Below, in pieces: positions 1-8,469 of a stretch of DNA of 58,192 nucleotides (within the stretch, counting starts at the first letter, position 1; every line of letters starts with the position of its first letter). A program made the translations under genes and the position numbers. The notes under the pieces were generated by a model. That model had not been told where the DNA came from. It ran no database searches and saw only the letters and a list, made by a program, of their open reading frames with translations. The stretch spans positions 1 to 58,192 of the forward strand of contig NZ_JADGIA010000006.1 of the NCBI RefSeq assembly GCF_019683635.1, in the 5' to 3' direction. The DNA comes from Thermogemmatispora sp. (GTDB taxonomy: Bacteria > Chloroflexota > Ktedonobacteria > Ktedonobacterales > Ktedonobacteraceae).

Positions 1-1
1 A

Positions 2-631
2 GGCACCGAGGAATGGGTGAGCTGGTTGATCATTATCGGCTCGATCCCGACGGGGATTCTGGGGGTCTTTCTGGAGAAGCCGCTGAAGCAGCTCTTCGCA
101 TCCCCTGTTATTGCCGCCACCTTCCTGGTGGTCAATGGTTCCCTGCTCTTCTTTGGTGAGGCCTTGCGCCGCTATCGAACGGCACAAGAGGAGCGTCGTC
201 AGGCTAGTAAGGATGCGAAGACTCTGCTGCGTCCTCTGGCCTCGCTCTCCTGGAAAGAGGCGGTGCTGGTGGGCCTGGGCCAGTCCCTGGCCTTGATCCC
301 GGGTATCTCACGCTCTGGCGCTTCGATGGTGGCCGGTCTAGGGGTACGCCTCAGCCATGAGGACGCGGCGCGCTATTCTTTTCTGCTGGGAACGCCCATT
401 ATCTTTGCGGCGGCTGTTCTTGAAATCCCTCAGCTCTTTGGCCTTTCAGGCTCCGTCTTACTGCTGGTCTTTACGGGCATGGTACTCTCGGGGCTAGCAG
501 CTTACCTCAGTACTAAATTCTTACTGAAGTATTTTGAGACGGGTAACCTCTATCCTTTTGCCGTCTATTGCTGGATCGCTGGCCTGGTTGGGCTTGTTTT
601 GCTCTTCTTCGTATTGCACACCGCTTCCTGA
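2..631 (+). CDS. uppP: Undecaprenyl-diphosphatase UppP/BacA, 3' part
   Basis: The reading frame is open from the first bases of the window, so the true start lies upstream. It ends at TGA 629-631. The product is a hydrophobic membrane protein that dephosphorylates undecaprenyl pyrophosphate to recycle the lipid carrier for peptidoglycan. The family's second signature is clear as IPGISRSGASM near the middle of the visible part. The glycine-rich segment IIIGSIPTGILG and the final hydrophobic helices also match the family. The first catalytic motif (Glu-rich, in the N-terminal third) is outside the window. The GTG at 17 is internal, because the codons before it (GTEEW) are coding. I am confident of the family. 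Confidence 0.93.
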   Translation, partial: GTEEWVSWLIIIGSIPTGILGVFLEKPLKQLFASPVIAATFLVVNGSLLFFGEALRRYRTAQEERRQASKDAKTLLRPLASLSWKEAVLVGLGQSLALIPGISRSGASMVAGLGVRLSHEDAARYSFLLGTPIIFAAAVLEIPQLFGLSGSVLLLVFTGMVLSGLAAYLSTKFLLKYFETGNLYPFAVYCWIAGLVGLVLLFFVLHTAS

Positions 632-748
632 TTAGGTAGAATTGCTTAGAGGCTGTGGAGGGAAGGAAGCTGCTGTCGGCAGGGGTTTGCCCTATCGGTG
701 GTGGCTCCCCCCAGCCTGGCAATGGTCCCCGTTCTGGAGGAGAAGAGT

Positions 749-769
749 CCTGTCGTCAGCCCCGACAGG
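749..769 (+). other. Hairpin downstream of uppP
   Basis: CCTGTCG at 749-755 pairs with CGACAGG at 763-769 around a seven-base loop. There is no T-run after it, so this is at best a factor-dependent or weak terminator between uppP and the next small gene. Confidence 0.3.
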
Positions 770-832
770 GCTTGACCCCGCGAACCGAGGTCCCTATTTT
801 GAACTTTTGAGGAAAAGGTAGGAACACCGCGT

Positions 833-1012
833 ATGAAGAACCAGTATCTCTTTTATGCCGCTCTTGCTGTAGGTATTATTCTGCTCATCCTCGGCGCTGT
901 GTTCGAGGTAACTCATCATCCTACGCGCGGCCTGGTCGGCCTGATCGTCGGTGCGATCCTGCTGATCGTTGGGATCGTCGGTATGGTGATGGGGCGGCCC
1001 AAGACGGCCTAG
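833..1012 (+). CDS. Small two-helix membrane protein, 59 aa
   Basis: This short gene begins at ATG 833 after a purine-rich site (GAGGAAAAGGTAGG) and ends at TAG 1010-1012. The product has two hydrophobic helices, about residues 6-25 (YLFYAALAVGIILLILGAVF) and 34-53, joined by a short loop with two histidines, and a basic tail (GRPKTA). It resembles the next small gene at 1294 in size and layout, and the two may belong to a set of tiny membrane proteins. I do not recognise a named family and assign no function. Confidence 0.65.
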   Translation: MKNQYLFYAALAVGIILLILGAVFEVTHHPTRGLVGLIVGAILLIVGIVGMVMGRPKTA

Positions 1013-1171
1013 TTGGGCCGGCCTGGCTTGTTGTCGGCGTGTGCTTGCTGCCGCCTCTTTCCGACTGGATGGACGGGGTGGGCGTGCCTTGAAACGCTAG
1101 GCAGGCAGGGGGGACAGGAGTAGCCCCGGAAAGTAGAGGGCTGGTTATCCGGCTAAGGCTTCCTGTTGCCC

Positions 1172-1193
1172 CCTGGCCTCTTTCCTGGCCAGG
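1172..1193 (+). other. Hairpin between two small membrane genes
   Basis: CCTGGCC at 1172-1178 pairs with GGCCAGG at 1187-1193. It has no T-tract. It could be a weak terminator or simply structured spacer. Confidence 0.3.
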
Positions 1194-1293
1194 TAGGGCT
1201 GCGGCCTATCTCGTAGGCCCAACCAGAGCCAGATCTTTCTTTGCCACAAAACAAGTGACCTATTTCTTTTTTCTCTCAGGAAAGGGTGGAACG

Positions 1294-1506
1294 ATGAAGA
1301 ACTCTTCCAGTCCTACAGTCTTTATCCTGGCGATCGTGGTGGCGATCCTGGCGTTGATTGCCGGAATCTATTATCTGATCCCGGGCATCCCCCATCTGCT
1401 CGCCTCGCCGCCGACCGCCGTCCATGTAAAGCATGCGGTGCTCTTTTTTGCGATCGCCGTTATCTGCGTCATTGGCGCTCTGGTAACTCGTCCCCGGGCT
1501 GCCTGA
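1294..1506 (+). CDS. Small two-helix membrane protein, 70 aa
   Basis: ATG 1294 is chosen because AGGAAAGGGTGGA lies directly upstream. A longer frame from 1255 would start inside that ribosome-binding site. The protein has a hydrophobic helix at about residues 8-30 (VFILAIVVAILALIAGIYYL) and a second at about 47-64 (HAVLFFAIAVICVIGALV), with a short polar loop and a basic end (RPRAA). A rho-independent terminator follows at 1572. The function is unknown. It parallels the 59-residue protein at 833. Confidence 0.7.
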   Translation: MKNSSSPTVFILAIVVAILALIAGIYYLIPGIPHLLASPPTAVHVKHAVLFFAIAVICVIGALVTRPRAA

Positions 1507-1571
1507 TTGCTGGCTCACGGAGCGGGGCAGGGAAGAAAGATTTCCCTCCATCGGCGTCCATAGCAGCGGCA

Positions 1572-1611
1572 GGCAGAGAGAAGCGATTGATAGCTCTCTC
1601 TGCCGGTTTTT
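1572..1611 (+). terminator. Rho-independent terminator after small membrane gene
   Basis: GGCAGAGAGA (1572-1581) pairs perfectly with TCTCTCTGCC (1595-1604), followed by GGTTTTTG. The T-run is on the plus-strand side only, so it serves the gene ending at 1506 and not fmt. Confidence 0.88.
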
Positions 1612-1671
1612 GTTGGTGTTTCCCCGTTTCAGTTCTGTCTGCCTCCCAATGGGGCGCTGGCCGGAAGCAGT

Positions 1672-2676
1672 TTAGCTGGAAGACCCGAGCACGCTGCCGA
1701 CGATCTGAGGGTAACCGCGGAGGAACTCAGCAGCACTGACCGCTTTGCGCCCTTCCAGCTGCAGGTGGCTCACCAGGAGCCAGCCTTCCCCACAGGCGAT
1801 GGCCAGCAGCTCCTCGCCGGCATGCGTGTGCCGATGCACTGTTCCAGGGGGCAGGCCCGTTGGAAGGCGGCTCTGCTCCTCGCTCAGGGCCGTGGCCTTT
1901 AGAATCTTGAGCAGCTTGCCACGCCAGAACGTGTAGCTGCCCGGCCAGGGGGTATAAGCGCGCACCATGCGCTCCAGCCAGATTGCAGACCGCTGCCAGT
2001 CGATCTGGCCATCCTCCTTGCGCAGCATGCGGGTATAGCTTGCCTGGCTCTCGTCTTGGGGCTGAGGCGTGATCTCGCCGGCGATCCAGCGTGGCAGTGT
2101 CTCCAGCAGAGCCGTTGCCCCCAGCTCTGCCAGTTTCGCGCTCAGCGTCTCCGCGGTATCATCGGGGGCGATCGGCAGACGGCGCTGGTGGAGAATGGGA
2201 CCGGTATCGATGCCAGCATCGAGCAGCATGATGGTCACGCCGGTCTCGCTCTCCCCCTGCAGAATGGCCTCGCTGATCGGCGAGACGCCGCGGTATTTAG
2301 GCAGCAATGAGGCATGGATATTCAAAGTGCCATAGCGCGGCTGATCGAGCACGGCCTGCGGCAAAATCTGGCCGAAGGCCGTGACAATGTAAAGGTCGGC
2401 GCGATAAGCCGCCAGGGCCTCAATCGTTTCAGGGCGCTTGAGCGAGCCAGGCTGCCAGACGTGTAAGCCATGAGCAAGCGCAACCTGTTTCACTGGCGAA
2501 AAAGCCAGGTGGTGACCACGGCCAACCGGTTTGTCGGTGCGCGTGATCACCGCCACAATCTCGTAGCCCTCTGCTAAGACGGCCCCAGGTCTGGCTCCGC
2601 GGATCAAGGCTTCCAGGGGAGGCACGGCAAACTGGGGGGTGCCCATGTAAATCACTCGAAGCATAGGTCGACTCAT
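1672..2676 (-). CDS. fmt: Methionyl-tRNA formyltransferase
   Basis: The enzyme transfers a formyl group from 10-formyl-THF to initiator Met-tRNA. At 334 residues it is slightly longer than the usual 310-315. The N-terminal catalytic domain shows VIYMGTPQFAV at about 9-18 and the active-site set N119 and H121 in LNIHASLLPKYRG and D157 in DAGIDTGPIL. These match E. coli N106, H108 and D144. The C-terminal OB-like tRNA-binding domain follows (YTPWPGSYTFW). The start at 2676 has GGGAG a few bases upstream. An internal ATG at 2664 would also give a complete domain. The gene is not beside def or priA, its frequent neighbours. Confidence 0.96.
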   Translation of the reverse strand: MSRPMLRVIYMGTPQFAVPPLEALIRGARPGAVLAEGYEIVAVITRTDKPVGRGHHLAFSPVKQVALAHGLHVWQPGSLKRPETIEALAAYRADLYIVTAFGQILPQAVLDQPRYGTLNIHASLLPKYRGVSPISEAILQGESETGVTIMLLDAGIDTGPILHQRRLPIAPDDTAETLSAKLAELGATALLETLPRWIAGEITPQPQDESQASYTRMLRKEDGQIDWQRSAIWLERMVRAYTPWPGSYTFWRGKLLKILKATALSEEQSRLPTGLPPGTVHRHTHAGEELLAIACGEGWLLVSHLQLEGRKAVSAAEFLRGYPQIVGSVLGSSS

Positions 2677-2705
2677 CCTTCTCCCTTCTACGCGAATTAC
2701 GTCCC

Positions 2706-2715
2706 TATAATAGCA
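2706..2715 (-). promoter_or_regulatory. Probable fmt promoter -10 (TGCTATTAT)
   Basis: The minus strand reads TGCTATTAT at 2715-2707, an extended -10 about 30 bases before the fmt start. The plus strand of the same spot reads TATAAT (2706-2711), so it may also fire toward the STAND gene. Confidence 0.5.
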
Positions 2716-2750
2716 TTTTCAGGCTATCCGCCCCTTGAGGCGTGCCAGTA

Positions 2751-2759
2751 TGGTATACT
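2751..2759 (+). promoter_or_regulatory. Extended -10 (TGGTATACT) before STAND gene
   Basis: TGG-TATACT ends 38 bases before the ATG at 2798. There is no well-spaced -35, which fits an extended -10 promoter. Confidence 0.5.
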
Positions 2760-2797
2760 GCACTCACCACAAGTGAAACGTCGAGGTACAACGTTGT

Positions 2798-4966
2798 ATG
2801 CAAGGGTGGGAATACAACAACCTGGTCTCGGGGGGCGGACAGACAGGCGGGGGAACGCCGCCCTTATCCGCTGCTCTTCAGCCAACACCTCAGCGTCGGC
2901 AGCAGTTCACATTCGGGATCTATTCGACAACACCTCCAGCGACAGAGCCTGAGTGCATTCTGCAGCGCGCCGATGAGGTGAATGCGGTGAGGCGCATGCT
3001 GAGCAACCCCAATACCAGCGCTGTCTTTCTCACTGGTGAGCCGGGGGTCGGTAAATCGACGCTGGCCGCGCTCGTCTATAAGAGTATCCAGACAATGGCC
3101 CAGGTGGCAAAGGAGCCTCCGCTGCAGCCGCGTTACTTTGTCTGGCTGAGCATTAGCTCGTTTGCCAATCTACCAGATGTCATTGCCGCTATCCTGCGCA
3201 GCATCAACGTTGACACCTCTACTTTCTTTCTGCTCAAGCCTGAGCAGCAGATCGCGGCGCTGGTGCGCGCCTTGCGCCGTCCACATGAGAGTGCCTTCAT
3301 TGTCCTTGACCAGTTTGAGCAGCTGCTGGACCCGGAGACGGCCCAGGGACTGGTCGGGCGCGGAGCTTTGGCGGCCTTCTTTGAGATGCTCCAGATGGAT
3401 TTGGGCACAAGCCGCCTCTTGCTGACGAGCTATCTGTCGCCCTATGGACCCCTCAACGACGATGAGAAGCGCGTGCGCTCGTATCTGGTCTCGCGGGTCA
3501 GTATTCCCGAGGGGGTTTCCTTGCTGCTGCAACGCGGCCTGCAGGGCAGCTATGAGGATCTCTCTCTGGTCTGGCAGCGCTGCGGTGGCCATGTCTTTGC
3601 CTTGTTGCTCGTCTGCGCCCTTGTACAGCTCTCGGGAATTTCTCTGTCCTATCTCTTGCACGCCGCCGAGTATCAGCCGCTCTGGAGCGGCGATGTAACC
3701 CTCCAGACTATCGCGGCGCTCTATCGCCATCTCTCTCCACTGCAGACCTTGCTCTTGCGCGCCCTGGCGCTCTTCTCCGAGCCGGTCCCACTGACGGGAA
3801 TCGTCACTACAGTCACGGGCCAGTATGCTTCAGCACATGCCCTGCGCTTTGAGCAAGAGCTGCTGCAGCTGGCGCAGCTTTCGCTGGTGCAGTGCTCTCT
3901 GAATGAGGCAGGGATCACCTGCTACGATCTGCATAGCCTGCTGCGCCAGTATGTACTCGCTGCCTACCTGGAGGGGAACGATCTTCTCCATAGCGAGGCG
4001 CTGGAGAACATGCTGGGCCTGCGTAGCCCTTTGCTGGAGGCCCTGGCCGGCCTGAAACCAGATGAGCCGGAGGCCCGCGAGATCGCTCTGGCGAACAGCC
4101 ATTTGCAGGTTGCGGCCTACTACCGTCGCCTGGCTCTGGAGCAGTGCCCGCCTCGGGAACAACGCACGGGCCTGCAGGACGTGGTGCCGCTGTTACACGC
4201 TATTCGCCACCTCTGCCTGGGCTGGCGCTGGCAGGAAGCCTGCGATCTGCTTTTCGACGAGAGCTTGCATGAAAGCCTCATGCGCTGGGGAACGTGGAAT
4301 ACATTGATGAGCATGTATACGGGGATGCTGCCACCCAGCGGCTTGCTGACACGCCACGATGAGGGCCTGGTCAATAGTCATCTGGGCTTGCTCTATGCTC
4401 GCCTGGGTGAGTATGAGCAGAGCCAGCTCTGCTATGAACGCGCGTTCAGCATTCAGCAGGCCCTGGGCGACCAGCACGATGCGGCGGTAACGCTGGTCAA
4501 CATGGGCGAGCTGTATCGCAGCATGGGGGCGCTCCAGCAGGCCCAGACCTATTTCGAGCAGGCGCTGCTACTCAATCGCCAACTCGCAGAGCCTGACCCT
4601 GAGATCGAGTGCGTGGCGCTGCATAATCTGGGCCTGCTCTGCCAGACGCAGAAGCAGTATCAGCAGGCTCTGAGTTATTATCAGCAGTCGCTGAAGCTGG
4701 CGCTGCACACCCAGGAGCGCTATGATATTGGCATGATTGTCACCAACATGGGCATGCTGCTCTATGAGCAGGGAAGGCAGGTCGAAGGACTGGCCTTGCT
4801 CTTCTTTGCTGTACAGTGGCGCCAGGCTCTGCAGGACCCAACGGTGAGCACAGTCGAGCTGTTTCTCAATACCCTGGAGCAGCGCCTGGGGGCGGAGACC
4901 TTTGCCGGTTTGCGCCAGGCTGCCCTGCTGCAACAGGAACAGTTGCTTAGCCAACTCTTTGCCTGA
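2798..4966 (+). CDS. STAND-type NTPase with TPR repeats
   Basis: This is a 722-residue soluble protein of the signal-transduction ATPase (STAND/NB-ARC-like) type. Residues 79-88 hold a Walker A motif (TGEPGVGKST), with a Walker B-like AFIVLDQFEQL at about 166-176. A winged-helix or helical segment follows at about 300-400 (LLLRALALFSEPVPLTGIV). The last third (about 520-690) consists of tetratricopeptide repeats such as LGLLYARLGEYEQSQLCYERA and MGELYRSMGALQQAQTYFEQA. The family generally works as an ATP-dependent oligomerising switch in regulation or defence, with the TPRs sensing a partner. No DNA-binding or toxin effector domain is visible, so the specific role is unknown. It stands alone, with about 900 bp of non-coding DNA downstream. 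Confidence 0.85.
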   Translation: MQGWEYNNLVSGGGQTGGGTPPLSAALQPTPQRRQQFTFGIYSTTPPATEPECILQRADEVNAVRRMLSNPNTSAVFLTGEPGVGKSTLAALVYKSIQTMAQVAKEPPLQPRYFVWLSISSFANLPDVIAAILRSINVDTSTFFLLKPEQQIAALVRALRRPHESAFIVLDQFEQLLDPETAQGLVGRGALAAFFEMLQMDLGTSRLLLTSYLSPYGPLNDDEKRVRSYLVSRVSIPEGVSLLLQRGLQGSYEDLSLVWQRCGGHVFALLLVCALVQLSGISLSYLLHAAEYQPLWSGDVTLQTIAALYRHLSPLQTLLLRALALFSEPVPLTGIVTTVTGQYASAHALRFEQELLQLAQLSLVQCSLNEAGITCYDLHSLLRQYVLAAYLEGNDLLHSEALENMLGLRSPLLEALAGLKPDEPEAREIALANSHLQVAAYYRRLALEQCPPREQRTGLQDVVPLLHAIRHLCLGWRWQEACDLLFDESLHESLMRWGTWNTLMSMYTGMLPPSGLLTRHDEGLVNSHLGLLYARLGEYEQSQLCYERAFSIQQALGDQHDAAVTLVNMGELYRSMGALQQAQTYFEQALLLNRQLAEPDPEIECVALHNLGLLCQTQKQYQQALSYYQQSLKLALHTQERYDIGMIVTNMGMLLYEQGRQVEGLALLFFAVQWRQALQDPTVSTVELFLNTLEQRLGAETFAGLRQAALLQQEQLLSQLFA

Positions 4967-5531
4967 CCTGAGCTGAGCATGCCTGCTGGGCTGACGATCG
5001 CGAGTTGGTGCCGGCGCCGCCGTTCATAGCCCAACGGGTTCCTGGAGAGACCTGGCCGGTTGCCTCTGGCCAAAAAGGTTCTGTTTGCAAACTTGCTGGA
5101 ATAGCATGCGTTATAGTAAGTGACTACGAATCAGCGACGCTTTCCTATCCGGGACCAGGGTGGCGTCCATCAGCGCTGCTGCGTTGGCTTTGCCGGGCTG
5201 TTCCGCTGCCAGGGCTATAGGGCTGTGGGCTGGCGAGAGAGGCTATTGCCCTGGTGGGCGCTGGATGGCCGTCCCGCGCAATAGGGTTCGCTGGCACCTG
5301 CTCGTTTGACGCGCTTGCTTGCTCGGGCAGGTTGCAACCTGAGACAGACGATACCTCGCTTTCTGGCTAGCCATTGGCCAGGAGCAGCTTCTTTCACGGA
5401 TGGGTCTATTCTGCCGATACGGGGTCCAGTCAGCAGGAGGGTAGGTCAGGCTAGAACGCCTGCTTTGGCTGACCAGTCTGCTTGTTTACCGTGAGCAGTA
5501 ACACTTGCTTTCTCCTTACGGGGTTGCTTTT

Positions 5532-5549
5532 GCTATCCTGCAGGATAGC
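5532..5549. promoter_or_regulatory. Perfect 18-bp palindrome, possible operator
   Basis: GCTATCCTGCAGGATAGC equals its own reverse complement. It has no loop, which favours a dimeric protein-binding site over an RNA hairpin. It lies about 310 bp before the LCP gene in otherwise empty DNA. Confidence 0.45.
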
Positions 5550-5591
5550 CATATTTGACGACGGCCACGGGAAACGACTTGCCAAAGCGTT

Positions 5592-5605
5592 GTACTTAAC
5601 AGTAC
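5592..5605. promoter_or_regulatory. Short inverted repeat GTACT-TAAC-AGTAC
   Basis: Five-base arms (5592-5596 and 5601-5605) flank a four-base spacer in the leader of the LCP gene. It may be an operator half-site pair or a chance repeat. Confidence 0.25.
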
Positions 5606-5861
5606 GCAAAGAAGAGGTAAGGCCCTGTCACAGAAGGAGGGCTACGACTTACTGAGGAAGCAGATAAACGAGCCAGCGAGACTAGAAACTGCTGCTAGGA
5701 AATTAGGAGAATGAGGTGGGCGGTAGCAGGGCCGGAGAAGCACAAGACTCCTGTACTGGAGTGAAGTGAATTGGAGCAGCATCAGTGCTGTGCGCATGTG
5801 AGAATGTAGCGCGCATGCCAACAAGGCTCTCTGCTAGGAAGTTGTCAGGAAGTGAGTTTGA

Positions 5862-7949
5862 ATGACTGCGAAACGCCAGTTTATCAAGAATCCGGCTCAG
5901 ATTCTCAATGAGCCTGTTGAGCAGGAGCCTCAGTCGGGTCTGTGGTCGCCGAACGGCGGGCAAAGGGGGGGAGAAGCCGCGGCGCAGGATCAGCAGGCGG
6001 GACCGACTGCCACACGGTCAACAGGTTCGGGTCTCTGGCAGAAGAATCCTATGGGCGGACCGCCGATGCTCTCTCTGCCTGGTATTGCCGGGCCTGGGGC
6101 CTCTTCGCCTCTTGCAACGCCTGCTGGCCAGTCACCAAACGGAACCGGCGACCTGCCTCTGCCACTTTCTCAACAGGGTCTTCCGCCCTTCTCTCTGAAT
6201 CAGGTTTCGTCGCATCAAACGGACGCCAATGTTCCTCTGAATCGCCTGCCCGATCTGTTGCAGCAGGGGCTGGCTCAGTCGCAGCCCTCGTCTGCCTTCG
6301 GAGGGCCACTCAGCTCGCCGGGCCTGGGTCCCTGGCCAGCCGCACCAGGTCTTAGTGGCCCCGGCTCCATGCCTGGTGGAATGCCGGGTTATCCTGGTCA
6401 GGGGGCTGGCCTGGCCTCGGGTCCAGGAACGGGGCCGCTAGCTATGGGAGGGGCGATGACGGCTCCTCCGACGACACCATCAGCTACTCATCCTGTGTCG
6501 TTGCCGGGCCTGGGTAATGGTCTGCCAGCAGTGGGTGCTACGCCGGGCGCTGACTGGCCGTCCTCGGGCGGTTGGGGAGCGCCTCCTCAACCGGTACCCC
6601 ACCACTCAGCTCAGCCAGCCAGTCCCTCGCTTCCTCGCCCTGCCAGGAAGGGACAGGCACGGCGGCGCCGCTTCCCTCTCTGGGCGCGGATCGTGGCCGT
6701 GGCCTGCCTGGTGATCTTCCTTCTCACAGGTGTGGCGGTGGCTTACTATTACTATGCCTTCGCTGGAACTGTCAATAATATTGTCGGTCAGCAGGTCCCG
6801 CGCCTGCGCGGAGATAGCGGTTCCGATACGTCGCAAAGCCAGAGCGGTGGCTCGATCCTGAGCGGAGGGCGCTTTAACATTCTCTTGCTCGGCAGTGATA
6901 CCGATGAGAAATTCGCTGGTCACTATATTGCCCAGACGGATATCGTGGTGACTATTGATCCGGCCACCCATAGCGTCGGCATGCTCTCGATCCCCCGTGA
7001 TTTCTGGCTGCCAATCCCCGGGGTCGGCATGGGCAAACTGGATGAAGCCTATGGCTACGGAGGCGTGGCCCTTTCGCGCGCTACGATCCATGCCGATTTT
7101 GGTATCCCGATTGATTACTATGCCTGGGTTGGCCTCGATGGCTTTGTCAAGGTGATCGATACGGTCGGCGGGGTCGATGTCGATGTTATGCACCCCATTA
7201 CCGACGATACCTACCCCGATGATGTCGGCAATACGACCGGCGATATCCATGCCTACAAGCGCCTCTATATTGCGCCAGGACCGCAGCATTTGTCAGGTAT
7301 CCAGGCCCTGGAATATGTCCGCTCGCGCCATGCCGATCTGGTTGGCGACTTTGGCCGTTCGGCCCGTCAACAGCAGGTGCTGACGCAGCTGAAAACCAAA
7401 CTTGATAACCCCGAGATTTTTGGGAAATTGCAGGAGATCGCCCAGGACCTGAATGGATACGTGAAGACCGACCTCTCTTTGACTCAGGTGCTGGAGCTGA
7501 TGAATTTCGCTCGTACGATCAATGCGGCGAGCGTGCAGCGTGTGACCCTCGGCCCGCCTTACTCACATGCCGCTACAGTGACGCGCAGTGGTCAAGCAGT
7601 CGATGTCGAGATCCCCAACTGTGATGCTCTGCTGCCGGTGATTGCCAAGATGTTTGCTCTGGGTGACAAGGCTCAGTGCAATATTGGGACAGCCAGCAAT
7701 CCTTCGTCGTCAACTGTGGCTCAGGCGACGAGCAAGACCAGCAACAGCGCACTCTCGACGGTGCAATCTACCTCGGCTGTGGCTGACAGCGCACAAGCTA
7801 GCAATCCGCTCTCCACTGCTGGTCAGATGGCTAATCTCGGCCTGATGAGCCTGCAGGGCGGCAGCAGCGATAACCTCTTAGGTATACGCAGCCTGCTTGA
7901 CTTGATGCTGGCGGTAGTCTGTGAGTCGCTGGATGCGGCGAAGGTCTAA
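5862..7949 (+). CDS. LytR-CpsA-Psr (LCP) family cell-wall ligase
   Basis: The family attaches anionic glycopolymers from lipid carriers to peptidoglycan outside the membrane. The first ~265 residues are low-complexity, rich in Gly, Pro, Ser and Gln, and presumably cytoplasmic. A basic cluster (RKGQARRRRFPLWAR) precedes one membrane helix at about 277-298 (IVAVACLVIFLLTGVAVAYYYY). The LCP catalytic domain runs from FNILLLGSD (about 338) to about 560. It includes the conserved SIPRDFWLPIPG and the YVRSRHADLVGDFGRSARQQQV arginine-rich segment that binds the lipid pyrophosphate. A Ser/Thr-rich tail follows. Known LCP proteins usually have a short N-terminus, so the long disordered one is unusual. 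ATG 5862 is the only early start; its SD (GGAAGTGAG) is weak. Confidence 0.9.
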   Translation: MTAKRQFIKNPAQILNEPVEQEPQSGLWSPNGGQRGGEAAAQDQQAGPTATRSTGSGLWQKNPMGGPPMLSLPGIAGPGASSPLATPAGQSPNGTGDLPLPLSQQGLPPFSLNQVSSHQTDANVPLNRLPDLLQQGLAQSQPSSAFGGPLSSPGLGPWPAAPGLSGPGSMPGGMPGYPGQGAGLASGPGTGPLAMGGAMTAPPTTPSATHPVSLPGLGNGLPAVGATPGADWPSSGGWGAPPQPVPHHSAQPASPSLPRPARKGQARRRRFPLWARIVAVACLVIFLLTGVAVAYYYYAFAGTVNNIVGQQVPRLRGDSGSDTSQSQSGGSILSGGRFNILLLGSDTDEKFAGHYIAQTDIVVTIDPATHSVGMLSIPRDFWLPIPGVGMGKLDEAYGYGGVALSRATIHADFGIPIDYYAWVGLDGFVKVIDTVGGVDVDVMHPITDDTYPDDVGNTTGDIHAYKRLYIAPGPQHLSGIQALEYVRSRHADLVGDFGRSARQQQVLTQLKTKLDNPEIFGKLQEIAQDLNGYVKTDLSLTQVLELMNFARTINAASVQRVTLGPPYSHAATVTRSGQAVDVEIPNCDALLPVIAKMFALGDKAQCNIGTASNPSSSTVAQATSKTSNSALSTVQSTSAVADSAQASNPLSTAGQMANLGLMSLQGGSSDNLLGIRSLLDLMLAVVCESLDAAKV

Positions 7950-7964
7950 TCTGGTCAGCCAGTG

Positions 7965-7985
7965 GGCCACGCCTCCGGCGTGGCC
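7965..7985 (+). terminator. Strong GC hairpin after LCP gene
   Basis: GGCCACGCC (7965-7973) and GGCGTGGCC (7977-7985) form a perfect nine-base stem with a TCC loop, 16 bases after the stop. The missing T-run makes intrinsic termination uncertain. Confidence 0.45.
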
Positions 7986-8469
7986 GCTGCCTGATCTTGG
8001 ATCTGATGCCTGCCTCGAAGCTCGCCTTTATCCGGCAGGAAGATATGTATTACCTGCCAGGTCGGCGAGACGAGGCGGGCCTCTGTGACGATTCATAAGA
8101 GTGGATGATCATGCCTGGCTGGTGGAGCATGAGAGAGGAAAGGACAGGTCTGTGGGTACTGATTGCACAAGATCACAGCACAGGCTTGCTTGCCTCGCCT
8201 TGCTACCCCGGAGGACGCTCGGCGAGCGCAGCCGGCGCTGAGCCTGGGGCTGGTATGCCAGCGTCCGCTCGCGCCTGCCGGGTGGGGAGATAGTAAGAAC
8301 CTCGTAAGCTGGCAGAATTATAGCAGGGCTATAGACGTTGGCTGCAGGCCCGCAAGCGAGAGAGGGGCGAAGCGAGGTAGCTACAGCCTTGCCTTCCAGC
8401 GGTCCACCCCGGGCATTATTCTGACGTACGAGCGAGTGAGCGAGCGGTTCAGAGAAGAGAAGAAGAGCG
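7986..8469. other. Gene-free spacer before the lipoprotein gene
   Basis: There is no supported gene in these ~480 bases. The frames at 8105-8660 overlap the downstream lipoprotein, lack family features and look spurious. No clear terminator or riboswitch is seen. Confidence 0.4.

Larger units (their letters stand above)
4967..5861. other. 895-bp gene-free spacer upstream of LCP gene
   Basis: I find no convincing coding frame here. Two inverted repeats stand out: a perfect 18-bp palindrome at 5532-5549 and GTACT-TAAC-AGTAC at 5592-5605. The rest shows no recognised RNA family or terminator. Confidence 0.5.
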
